Below are positions 1-6,098 of a stretch of 6,306 bases of DNA, one piece after another. The notes under the pieces are model-generated. The model made no database searches. It was not told the DNA's origin and saw nothing but the letters and a program-made list of their open reading frames with translations. How positions within the stretch are numbered: the stretch's first letter is position 1; each line of letters opens with the position of its first letter. A program made the position numbers and the translations under genes. The DNA comes from JASFJH01 sp050117725 (GTDB lineage Bacteria; Pseudomonadota; Gammaproteobacteria; AKS1): assembly GCA_050117725.1 (NCBI GenBank), contig JASFME010000134.1:1-6306 (forward strand), in the 5' to 3' direction.

Positions 1-366
1 GATGACTATTACACCTATGGCAAACAGATTAACCGGGTGCTGGCACGAGATCATGCCGCCGCCGATATTGGACTCCACAGCGAGATTCGATTCGATATCG
101 AGGCCAATACTGCAACGGTGAAACTGGCCAGTCGCAACAACGCAACACTGCCTGAAAATGTCAGCATGGAACTGTTGCATGCGACCCGTGCCGGCTTTGA
201 CCGTATACTGACCCTGCAACGTACCCCCACTGGCAATTATTTCGGCCTGTTGCCGGAACTGGCCGAGGGACACTGGCATGTGCAACTTTCTACCGATAAA
301 TGGCGCATGTCCGGCGATCTGTACCTGCCCGGTGATACCGAAATCATCATCGACAGCCGCACCTGA
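1..366 (+). CDS. FixH-family protein, 3' part (cbb3 oxidase assembly)
   Basis: The reading frame is open from the window edge and ends at TGA, so the start and the expected N-terminal membrane helix lie outside. The visible 121 residues begin DDYYTYGKQINR, the juxtamembrane motif typical of FixH/CcoH proteins. A beta-rich periplasmic domain follows, with conserved features such as the GNYFG segment and a Trp-rich end (GHWHVQL, then KWRMSGDLYLPG). FixH-family proteins are small membrane-anchored proteins that help assemble or stabilise cbb3-type cytochrome c oxidase and are usually encoded in ccoNOQP-ccoGH(IS) clusters. The GTG at 37 would give an internal start lacking the conserved motif, so it is not the real start. 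A strong terminator follows 16 bases after the stop, so this is probably the last gene of its operon, with no ccoI behind it. Family assignment is by motif recognition only. Confidence 0.8.
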   Translation, partial: DDYYTYGKQINRVLARDHAAADIGLHSEIRFDIEANTATVKLASRNNATLPENVSMELLHATRAGFDRILTLQRTPTGNYFGLLPELAEGHWHVQLSTDKWRMSGDLYLPGDTEIIIDSRT

Positions 367-381
367 GCCGCTATCGCCTGG

Positions 382-423
382 CAATAAAAAAGCCCGACAG
401 ATGGATGTCGGGCTTTTTTATTG
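382..423. terminator. Bidirectional intrinsic terminator between convergent genes
   Basis: Arms 382-399 and 406-423 are perfectly complementary over 18 bp around the six-base loop gatgga. The core is GCCCGACA/TGTCGGGC. It is flanked by A6 on the left and T6 on the right, so transcripts from either side end in a GC-rich hairpin followed by a U run. It can therefore end both the fixH transcript (+) and the prfC transcript (-), whose stop codons lie 16 and 22 bases away. Confidence 0.93.
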
Positions 424-445
424 TTCGTACTGAATGGGGGAGTTC

Positions 446-2026
446 TCAGTGTTCACGCGTGGCGTGGAAGGCAATATCCGGGTAGCGCTCCATAGCCAGT
501 TCGAGATTGACCCGGGTCGGTGCCAGGTAGGTAAGCTGGCCAGCCGCGTCAAGTGCGAGGTTGTCAGCGGCCTTTTTGCGGAATTCCTCGAGCTTGCGCG
601 GCTCGTCCGAGTCCACCCAGCGCGCGGTGCTGACCTGCACGGGGTCGTAACTGCACTCGACGCCATATTCATCCTTGAGGCGGTAGGCCACCACGTCGAA
701 CTGCAGCACACCGACAGCACCGAGGATCAGGTCATTGCTGTTCAGTGGCCGGAACACCTGGGTCGCGCCCTCCTCGGACAACTGGATCAGGCCCTTTTGC
801 AGGGCCTTCATGCGCATCGGATCGCGCAGCACGACACGACGGAACAGTTCCGGGGCAAAATGCGGGATGCCGGTGAACTTGAGTTCCTCGCCCTGGCTGA
901 AGGTATCGCCGATCTTGATCGTGCCGTGGTTATGCAGGCCGATAATGTCACCCGGCCAGGCCTCGATCACGTTTTCGCGCTCGCGCGCCATGAAGGTGAT
1001 CGCATTCGAAATCTGTACGTCACGTTTGATGCGGACATGGCGCAATTTCATGCCCTTGCTGAACTTGCCCGAGGTGATCCGCATAAAGGCGATGCGATCG
1101 CGGTGTGCCGGGTCCATGTTCGCCTGGATCTTGAAGACAAAGCCGGTGAGTTTTTCCTCGGTCGGTTCCACGATGCGGCAGTCTGCCTCTCGTGACTGGG
1201 GACCGGGGGCATGTTCGACGAAACTGTCGAGCAGTTCGGCGATGCCGAAGTTATTGATCGCGGAGCCGAAGAAAACCGGGGTCAGTTCGCCCCGCAGGTA
1301 GGCCTCGACATCAAACTCATGGCTGGCACCGCGCACCAGTTCGATTTCGTCGCGCAATTCCTGGGCCTGTGAACCGAGCACCTCATCGAGCCGCGGGTTA
1401 TCGAGACCTTCGATGGTTTCACCTTCCTGGATCTTGCCCTTGTGCGTGGCGCTGAACAGATGCACGCGATTATTGATCAGGTGAAACACACCCTTGAAGC
1501 TCTTGCCCATACCAATCGGCCAGGTCACGGGGGCGCACTGGATGTTGAGGACATTTTCCACTTCATCGAGCAGTTCGATCGGGTCCTGACCCTCGCGGTC
1601 GAGTTTGTTGATAAAGGTCATGATCGGGGTAGTACGCAGGCGACAGACTTCCATGAGCTTGATGGTGCGTTCTTCGACACCCTTGGCGCAGTCGATCACC
1701 ATGAGCGCCGAATCGACCGCGGTCAGGGTGCGGTAAGTATCTTCGGAAAAGTCTTCATGTCCCGGTGTATCGAGCAGGTTGACAATACGCCCCTTGTACG
1801 GGAACTGCATCACCGACGAGGTCACGGAGATACCACGTTGCTTTTCCAGTTCCATCCAGTCCGAGGTGGCATGGCGATCCGCCTTGCGGCCCTTGACCGT
1901 ACCGGCCTGCTGGATAGCCTTGCCGAACAACAACAGTTTTTCCGTGACCGTGGTTTTGCCTGCATCAGGGTGGGAAATAATTGCAAAGGTGCGACGCAAG
2001 GCCGCCTGTTCAGAAACTAAAGACAT
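446..2026 (-). CDS. prfC: Peptide chain release factor 3 (RF3)
   Basis: This is a translational GTPase that removes RF1/RF2 from the ribosome after peptide release; it acts in the cytoplasm. The protein has 526 residues, near the 529 of E. coli RF3, and is collinear with it to the C-terminal YPDIAFHATREH. The GTPase domain shows G1 HPDAGKTT (19-26), the switch RGIS (64-67), G3 DTPGH (86-90) and G4 NKLD (140-143). Beta-barrel domain II and the RF3 C-terminal domain follow, with segments such as FKIQANMDP and GLHNHGTIKIGD. I chose the ATG at 2026; a TTG lies directly before it at 2029 and could extend the protein by one residue. The Shine-Dalgarno is weak (TGAG, 8 bases upstream). The gene follows rimI by about 109 bases and ends at the shared terminator. 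A long antisense frame inside it is a shadow. Confidence 0.97.
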   Translation of the reverse strand: MSLVSEQAALRRTFAIISHPDAGKTTVTEKLLLFGKAIQQAGTVKGRKADRHATSDWMELEKQRGISVTSSVMQFPYKGRIVNLLDTPGHEDFSEDTYRTLTAVDSALMVIDCAKGVEERTIKLMEVCRLRTTPIMTFINKLDREGQDPIELLDEVENVLNIQCAPVTWPIGMGKSFKGVFHLINNRVHLFSATHKGKIQEGETIEGLDNPRLDEVLGSQAQELRDEIELVRGASHEFDVEAYLRGELTPVFFGSAINNFGIAELLDSFVEHAPGPQSREADCRIVEPTEEKLTGFVFKIQANMDPAHRDRIAFMRITSGKFSKGMKLRHVRIKRDVQISNAITFMARERENVIEAWPGDIIGLHNHGTIKIGDTFSQGEELKFTGIPHFAPELFRRVVLRDPMRMKALQKGLIQLSEEGATQVFRPLNSNDLILGAVGVLQFDVVAYRLKDEYGVECSYDPVQVSTARWVDSDEPRKLEEFRKKAADNLALDAAGQLTYLAPTRVNLELAMERYPDIAFHATREH

Positions 2027-2135
2027 CAATATAACTCATTAAAAATAAAATACGTTCAAACCAATCAACCTGCTGATGGTGAGGTCATCACCCTGGAAGG
2101 TGAAGCTCGTCAGCGAAATTTCATAGACTTCGTCA

Positions 2136-2603
2136 CTAGCGAATGTTTCGGGCAAGGATCAATGCATCCTCCCGACCATTCTCATCCGGGTAATAATTCT
2201 TGCGCACGCCGACTTCATTAAAGCCACTGGCATGGTATAACGCCACTGCAGCAGTGTTTGAAGGACGCACTTCCAGCAGGCACATTTCCATGTCATGTCG
2301 CCGGGCAATACCAATCAGATGTTCAAGAATTACGTGCCCGTAACCCTTGCGCTGCTGTTGCGGGTCGACGCAGATATTCAGGACATGTGCTTCACCAACA
2401 CCAATAGACATGACACCATAACCGACAAGCCGATCGTCTACCTCGAGCACCCAGCAACAGTAACCCACCCGCAGGCAGTCACTGAAAATTCCTCGCGTCC
2501 ACGGGTAGGGATAGGCTTTCAGCTCGATACGCATAATCTCATCAAGATCATCATCCTGCATTGGCCGCAAGCGTGTTGCCGGTTGGTTCAATACCGCACT
2601 CAT
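2136..2603 (-). CDS. rimI: Ribosomal protein S18 alanine N-acetyltransferase
   Basis: A GNAT-fold enzyme of 155 residues that transfers acetyl from acetyl-CoA to the N-terminal Ala of ribosomal protein S18. Visible family features are YPYPWTRGIFSDCL (31-44), the core strand HVLNICVDP (73-81), and the acetyl-CoA pyrophosphate loop QQRKGYG (83-89). The RimI C-terminal signature follows: E111-VRPSN, LY123, GF and RKNYYP, then GREDAL. E111 and Y123 keep the same 12-residue spacing as the catalytic Glu103/Tyr115 of E. coli RimI. The ATG starts 4 bases after the stop of the upstream glycosylase gene, so the two are almost certainly co-transcribed and probably translationally coupled; only a weak GGA lies 8 bases before the start. 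RimI next to the holD position and near prfC recalls the E. coli order holD-rimI-yjjG-prfC. Confidence 0.95.
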   Translation of the reverse strand: MSAVLNQPATRLRPMQDDDLDEIMRIELKAYPYPWTRGIFSDCLRVGYCCWVLEVDDRLVGYGVMSIGVGEAHVLNICVDPQQQRKGYGHVILEHLIGIARRHDMEMCLLEVRPSNTAAVALYHASGFNEVGVRKNYYPDENGREDALILARNIR

Positions 2604-2607
2604 GTCG

Positions 2608-3366
2608 CTATTCCATTGCCTCGCGATAAATACGTTGCGCCCGCTGCAGGTCCTGCCAGGCCTTGCGCTTTTCCAGTGGTGAGCGCAACAGGTAAGCGGG
2701 ATGATAGGTTACTACCACCGGGATACCCGTATCTGCATAGGTATAGTCCTGGTCGCGCATATCCTTCATCGGGCTGTCAATGCCCAGCAGATTTTGCGCC
2801 GCCACCCGGCCCACCGCGAGGATGACCTCGGGCTGGATCAGTTCAATCTGCCTGCGCAGGTAAGGCTGGCACTGCAACACTTCCTCAGGGCGCGGATCGC
2901 GGTTGTTCGGTGGCCGGCACTTCAGGATATTCGCAATGAATACCTGCTCGCGCTTGAAGCCGATCGCCAATAACATGGCATCGAGCAATTTGCCGGCGCG
3001 GCCGACAAACGGTTCGCCCTGGCGATCTTCCTCGGCACCCGGAGCTTCCCCGATTACCATGAGACGCGCCTGCGGATCGCCAACGCCAAACACGGTGTTG
3101 CTGCGCGAGGCGTGAAGTGGACAGGCCGTGCACTGCGCCACCGCGGTCTGTAACTGCTGCCAATCCAGTCCACTGGTCTCGGGAGTAACACCTTTCACTG
3201 TCGCAGCATTATCGGCAAGCTGCGGTTCAGTATCACCGGCATCAGCAGGAGTGCTCTCCGTCACACTGTCTGGCTTGTCCTGCGCGACGGGCGCAGCGGG
3301 CGCAACGCGTTCGCGCCGTGCCCACTGCACAATACCCATCGACTCAAGATAAGGATTCCGTTCCAT
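2608..3366 (-). CDS. Family 4 uracil-DNA glycosylase (4Fe-4S) with psi-like N-terminus
   Basis: This enzyme removes uracil from DNA and starts base-excision repair. The catalytic domain occupies about residues 68-252. It shows the family motif GEAPGAEEDRQGEPFVGRAG (106-125) and the second active-site motif HPAYLLR (222-228). Four cysteines, C79, C82, C150 and C166, are spaced as the 4Fe-4S ligands of this family. Residues 20-65 form a low-complexity Pro/Ala/Asp/Glu/Thr-rich stretch, probably a flexible tether. Residues 6-18 resemble the N-terminal segment of the polymerase III psi subunit and are listed separately. The ATG at 3366 has an AAGGA 9 bases upstream, and the N-terminal motif supports this start over internal ones. 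The gene lies 29 bases after leuA and 4 bases before rimI. Substrate preference and activity are inferred from the family. Confidence 0.93.
   Translation of the reverse strand: MERNPYLESMGIVQWARRERVAPAAPVAQDKPDSVTESTPADAGDTEPQLADNAATVKGVTPETSGLDWQQLQTAVAQCTACPLHASRSNTVFGVGDPQARLMVIGEAPGAEEDRQGEPFVGRAGKLLDAMLLAIGFKREQVFIANILKCRPPNNRDPRPEEVLQCQPYLRRQIELIQPEVILAVGRVAAQNLLGIDSPMKDMRDQDYTYADTGIPVVVTYHPAYLLRSPLEKRKAWQDLQRAQRIYREAME
3313..3351 (-). other. HolD (psi)-like N-terminal peptide on the uracil-DNA glycosylase
   Basis: Residues 6-18 of the glycosylase read YLESMGIVQWARR. From memory, E. coli HolD has QLQQLGITQWSLR at residues 8-20. They align without gaps with six identities (L, G, I, Q, W, R) plus the M/L and A/S similarities. 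In E. coli this psi segment binds the collar of the clamp loader. The gene occupies the place directly before rimI where holD sits in E. coli and Pseudomonas. The shared motif is seen in the sequence; a clamp-loader contact is inference. Confidence 0.5.
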
Positions 3367-3395
3367 TAGTCACTGTCCTTCAAGTCTCGTTACCT

Positions 3396-4943
3396 TTACA
3401 CATCCGCTGCCTGCGGATGCTCGCGAGCTTCCGGCTCGATGATCTTGTTCAGCGCATTCAGGTAAGACCTGGCCGAGGCAATCACAATGTCTGTATCGGC
3501 ACCCTGGCCATTGACAATGCGACCGCCCTTTTCCACGCGCACGGTAACTTCACCCTGTGCATCGGTACCCGAAGTGATGTTGTTCACCGAGTACAACTGC
3601 AACTCGGTACCGCTGTTGATAATCGCCTCGATCGCCTTGAAGGCCGCATCGACCGGGCCGCCGCCTGTCGCCTGCGCGGACTTTTCCACACCGTTCACCC
3701 ACAACGTGATCTCGGCAGTCGGTTTTTCACCTGTTTCCGAGCACACCTTCAGCGTAACCAGTTTGTAGGTTTCGTTCTCGGCCTCGATGCCGACCTCGGT
3801 CATGAGTGCCTGCAGGTCCTCGTCGTAGATGTCGTGCTTGCGATCGGCGAGGTCCTTGAAACGCGCGAAGGCATCATTGACTTCGTCCTCGGAAGAGAAG
3901 CTCACTCCGAGTTCCTGCATACGCGTACGGAACGCGTTGCGCCCGGAGTGTTTGCCCAGCACCATGCGGTTCGTGGTCCAGCCCACATCCTCGGCACGCA
4001 TGATCTCGTAGGTCTCGCGTTTCTTCAGGACACCATCCTGGTGAATGCCGGACTCATGCGCAAACGCATTCGCGCCGACGATGGCCTTGTTCGGTTGCAC
4101 GGCAAAACCGGTGATGCCCGCGACCAGGCGCGAGCACGGCACGATCTGCGTTGTATCGATATGATCGACGTTGCACTCGAAAAAGTCCCTGCGCGTGTGC
4201 ACACCCATGACGATTTCCTCGAGCGAGGCGTTACCGGCGCGTTCGCCCAGGCCGTTAATCGTACATTCGACCTGGCGTGCGCCGTTTTTCACCGCCGCCA
4301 GCGAGTTGGCCACGGCCAGGCCGAGGTCATTATGGCAATGCACAGAAAACACGGCCTTGTCAGCGTTTGGAATGCGTTCGCGCAGGCTACGGATCAATTC
4401 GCCGAACTGCTGTGGCATGTTGTAGCCGACCGTGTCCGGGATGTTCAGGGTCGTGGCGCCGGCATCGATCACGGCCTCGAGAATGCGGCACAAAAAGTCC
4501 TGCTCGGAGCGGCCGGCATCTTCCGGCGAGAATTCGACATTGTCGGTGTACTGGCGTGCCCGTTTCACCGCATGCACGGCCTGTTCGAGCACCTGATCCG
4601 GCGTCATACGCAGTTTTTCCTGCATATGGATCGGCGAGGTCGCGATAAAGGTATGGATACGTGCCGAATTGGCCCCCTTCAGCGCCTCGCCCGCGGTATC
4701 GATATCGCGATCCAGCGCGCGCGCCAGGCCGCACACGGTACTGTCCTGCACGGCATCGGCGACGGCCTTGACCGACTCGAAATCACCTGCCGAGGCAATC
4801 GGGAAGCCGGCCTCGATCACGTCGACGCGCATACGTTCAAGCGCCTTGGCAATCCGGACCTTCTCATCCCGGGTCATCGACGCACCCGGGCTCTGCTCAC
4901 CGTCACGCAAGGTCGTATCAAATATAATCAGCTTGTCACTCAT
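3396..4943 (-). CDS. leuA: 2-isopropylmalate synthase
   Basis: This enzyme condenses acetyl-CoA with 2-ketoisovalerate to 2-isopropylmalate, the committed step of leucine synthesis. The protein has 515 residues, close to the 523 of E. coli. The N-terminal TIM barrel shows FDTTLRDGEQSPGASM (8-23, with metal ligand D14), HCHNDLG (202-208, metal ligands H202 and H204) and GLGERAGNASLEE (231-243, N238). The C-terminal LeuA allosteric domain, roughly 390-495, includes VNGVEKSAQATGGGPVDAAF and implies feedback inhibition by leucine. An in-frame GTG at 4955 would add four residues but lies inside the Shine-Dalgarno, so the ATG at 4943 is preferred (GGAG six bases upstream). A 302-base leader with a leucine-rich short ORF precedes it. 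leuBCD are not in this window. A 543-codon open frame on the opposite strand is a composition artefact. Confidence 0.97.
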   Translation of the reverse strand: MSDKLIIFDTTLRDGEQSPGASMTRDEKVRIAKALERMRVDVIEAGFPIASAGDFESVKAVADAVQDSTVCGLARALDRDIDTAGEALKGANSARIHTFIATSPIHMQEKLRMTPDQVLEQAVHAVKRARQYTDNVEFSPEDAGRSEQDFLCRILEAVIDAGATTLNIPDTVGYNMPQQFGELIRSLRERIPNADKAVFSVHCHNDLGLAVANSLAAVKNGARQVECTINGLGERAGNASLEEIVMGVHTRRDFFECNVDHIDTTQIVPCSRLVAGITGFAVQPNKAIVGANAFAHESGIHQDGVLKKRETYEIMRAEDVGWTTNRMVLGKHSGRNAFRTRMQELGVSFSSEDEVNDAFARFKDLADRKHDIYDEDLQALMTEVGIEAENETYKLVTLKVCSETGEKPTAEITLWVNGVEKSAQATGGGPVDAAFKAIEAIINSGTELQLYSVNNITSGTDAQGEVTVRVEKGGRIVNGQGADTDIVIASARSYLNALNKIIEPEAREHPQAADV

Positions 4944-4949
4944 GTCTGA

Positions 4950-4955
4950 CTCCAC
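4950..4955 (-). promoter_or_regulatory. leuA ribosome binding site
   Basis: GTGGAG on the minus strand ends six bases before the ATG at 4943. It overlaps the alternative GTG start at 4955 and so argues against that start. It sits only four bases downstream of the 10-bp segment (4960-4969) that is complementary to the leucine codons of the leader ORF, so folding there could affect ribosome access. Confidence 0.75.
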
Positions 4956-4959
4956 GCAT

Positions 4960-5101
4960 TTCTGCTGCCCAGTTTACCATTCACGGAGTGGTGTCCGCAC
5001 GGCACAACAGGCAAAATATTCAGGAAAATCGGTTTGTTGCGTTTCTACTGACCCTCGCCAGGGCATGGGGATGTAATGGTATCTGCCTTACGGCAGCAGA
5101 A
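4960..5101 (-). promoter_or_regulatory. Leader RNA with long-range base-pairing segments before leuA
   Basis: On the minus-strand RNA, TTCTGCTGCC (5101-5092, the last leucine codons of the leader ORF) is perfectly complementary to GGCAGCAGAA (4969-4960), just before the leuA ribosome binding site. Inside this pair, TACCATT (5081-5075) is complementary to AATGGTA (4981-4975), giving a 10 + 7 bp stem broken by a 10/5 internal loop. The CTGCC of the same leucine codons can instead pair with the GGCAG directly after the leader stop codon. No GC-rich hairpin followed by a U run was found between the leader ORF and leuA, so classical attenuation by intrinsic termination is not evident. Translational or Rho-based control are possible alternatives. 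Confidence 0.45.
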
Positions 5102-5192
5102 GTCGTAGCAGGAAAAGCGGGCACAGCGCAGCCTGACCCTGGCGGGCCTGCAAGCTGGAACGGATTGTCGCTGTGTGTATCATGGGTGTCAT
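5088..5192 (-). CDS. leuL: Leucine-rich leader peptide of leuA (leuL-like)
   Basis: This is a 34-codon ORF that starts at the ATG at 5192 and ends at TAA. A GAGGA sequence four bases upstream serves as Shine-Dalgarno; an alternative start is the ATG at 5183. The peptide opens MTPMIHTATIRSS and ends LCPLFLLRLLLP: seven of the last 12 residues are leucine (codons CTG, CTT, CTG, CTA, CTT, CTG, CTG). It begins about 12 bases after the predicted transcription start and lies about 145 bases before leuA. This placement and composition match leader peptides of leucine attenuators, such as E. coli leuL (28 residues with a run of Leu codons). The expected role is to sense charged tRNA-Leu by ribosome stalling at the leucine codons, which overlap a segment complementary to the leuA translation start region. 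Function is inferred; the gene symbol is given by analogy. Confidence 0.75.
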   Translation of the reverse strand: MTPMIHTATIRSSLQARQGQAALCPLFLLRLLLP

Positions 5193-5204
5193 AAGTCCTC
5201 AACT

Positions 5205-5222
5205 GGCGCTAACTATAGCGCC
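5205..5222. repeat. 18-bp palindrome over the leuA promoter -10 box
   Basis: Arms GGCGCTA and TAGCGCC (7 bp each, perfect) flank a four-base spacer. The palindrome covers the whole -10 hexamer and reaches the predicted transcription start. It could be an operator for a dimeric repressor, or simply a hairpin at the 3' end of pssA transcripts; no U run follows. No regulator can be named. Confidence 0.5.
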
Positions 5223-5240
5223 CGGGCCACGATTTGCCAA
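5212..5240 (-). promoter_or_regulatory. sigma70-type promoter for leuL-leuA
   Basis: On the minus strand TTGGCA (5240-5235) is followed after exactly 17 bases by TATAGT (5217-5212). Each hexamer matches the sigma70 consensus at five of six positions. The -35 box begins just beyond the pssA stop codon, and the predicted start point near 5204 gives a very short untranslated leader before the leucine-rich ORF. Position and quality make this the most convincing promoter in the window. Confidence 0.75.
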
Positions 5241-5245
5241 GCCCG

Positions 5246-6058
5246 TCAGTCGTCGGTACCGGTCTGTTTGTCGGCGCTGCTACCGGTATCCCTGCCAACG
5301 TGGCCACTGGGGCCGCCGGCTCTGCGCGCCACGCGGCGTTTGTGCAGGTGGTACAGGGTTAATATGGGGCCGGATGCCGCGTATACAAGAAAACCGGTAA
5401 ACAACACGGCCGGCGGGTGCAGGAAAATCAGCGCAAACACGAGCATGAGCACGACCGCTACGATAAACGGCACCCTGCCTTGCAGGTCGAACTGTTTGAA
5501 GCTGTGGTAGCGGATATTACTGACCATAAGCACACCGGCGAACGCGGTCAGCCCCACTGCCAGCCAGTCCAGCTTATTGCCGTTCAGGCCGAAATCATCG
5601 CCGACCCAGACCAGGCCCGCCATCAGGGCGGCCGCCGCCGGACTGGCCAGACCCTGGAAATAACGCTTGTCGGCAATGCCGACCTGCGTATTGAAACGCG
5701 CCAGGCGCAGCGCCGCGCCACAGATATAAATGAAGGCTGCAGTCCAGCCGAGCTTGCCCATGCCGGACAGTGCCCACTGGTGCATGACGAGCGCCGGTGC
5801 CAGGCCAAATGACACCATGTCCGCCAGGCTGTCGTACTCGGCGCCGAAATCGCTCTGTGTGTGGGTCAGGCGGGCGACGCGGCCATCAATACCGTCCATG
5901 ACCATGGCGAGAAAAATGGCAATCGCGGCCGACTCGAAGCGCCCGCCCATCGAGGCGACGATCGCAAAGAACCCTGCAAACAGGCCGGCCGTGGTAAACA
6001 GGTTGGGCAGCAGGTATATCCCGCGCCGCGGTTTGCGGGTCTCGGTTTCCGTAGTCAT
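5246..6058 (-). CDS. pssA: CDP-diacylglycerol-serine O-phosphatidyltransferase (type II)
   Basis: This integral membrane enzyme makes phosphatidylserine from CDP-diacylglycerol and serine, the first committed step toward phosphatidylethanolamine. The 270-residue protein carries the full CDP-alcohol phosphatidyltransferase signature: D55, D58-G59, A62-R63, then G72, D76 and D80 (DGIDGRVAR then GAEYDSLAD). Several hydrophobic segments surround it, including 14-36, 43-54 and a C-terminal pair, as expected for a multi-helix membrane enzyme. The last 35 or so residues are basic and then polar (LHKRRVARR onward) and are probably a cytoplasmic tail. The open frame extends to 6118, but the ATG at 6058 has GGAG eight bases upstream and begins MTTETETRKPRRGIYLLPN, the usual PssA N-terminus, so I chose it. 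It follows psd by 40 bases and precedes the leuA promoter. Order pssA-leuA downstream of psd is familiar from beta- and gammaproteobacteria. Confidence 0.95.
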   Translation of the reverse strand: MTTETETRKPRRGIYLLPNLFTTAGLFAGFFAIVASMGGRFESAAIAIFLAMVMDGIDGRVARLTHTQSDFGAEYDSLADMVSFGLAPALVMHQWALSGMGKLGWTAAFIYICGAALRLARFNTQVGIADKRYFQGLASPAAAALMAGLVWVGDDFGLNGNKLDWLAVGLTAFAGVLMVSNIRYHSFKQFDLQGRVPFIVAVVLMLVFALIFLHPPAVLFTGFLVYAASGPILTLYHLHKRRVARRAGGPSGHVGRDTGSSADKQTGTDD

Positions 6059-6066
6059 ATGCAGCA

Positions 6067-6070
6067 CTCC
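6067..6070 (-). promoter_or_regulatory. pssA ribosome binding site
   Basis: GGAG on the minus strand, eight bases before the ATG at 6058. It decides the pssA start in favour of the shorter, 270-residue protein rather than the 290-residue open frame beginning at 6118, which would overlap the 3' end of psd. Confidence 0.65.
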
Positions 6071-6098
6071 ATTGGACTTACACCGATTATAGACGGCT

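Noticed and set aside
434..1195. A 253-codon plus-strand frame opposite prfC
   Set aside because: It is a shadow of the prfC coding sequence and shows no family resemblance or ribosome binding site of note.
2030..2080. Possible promoter for prfC (TTGATT or TTGAAC with AT-rich downstream boxes)
   Set aside because: Spacings are off (15 or 18-19) or the -10 match is poor, and some versions place the start point beyond the prfC ATG.
3318..4949. A 543-codon open frame on the plus strand opposite leuA and the start of udg
   Set aside because: It mirrors the codon bias of leuA, has no recognisable protein motif, and leuA is unmistakable on the other strand.
4941..4955. GTG at 4955 as the leuA start
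   Set aside because: It lies within the GTGGAG ribosome binding site of the ATG at 4943, and the homologous N-terminus begins at that ATG.
5041..5075. CCCT-GGCG-AGGG mini-hairpin as the leu attenuator terminator
   Set aside because: The stem is only four base pairs and no U run follows, so it cannot be called an intrinsic terminator.
4988..5202. Open frames of 60-68 codons on both strands in the pssA-leuA gap (4988-5194 plus, 5020-5202 minus)
   Set aside because: Neither resembles a known protein. The minus-strand one is in a different frame from the leucine-rich leader ORF, which is better placed behind the promoter.
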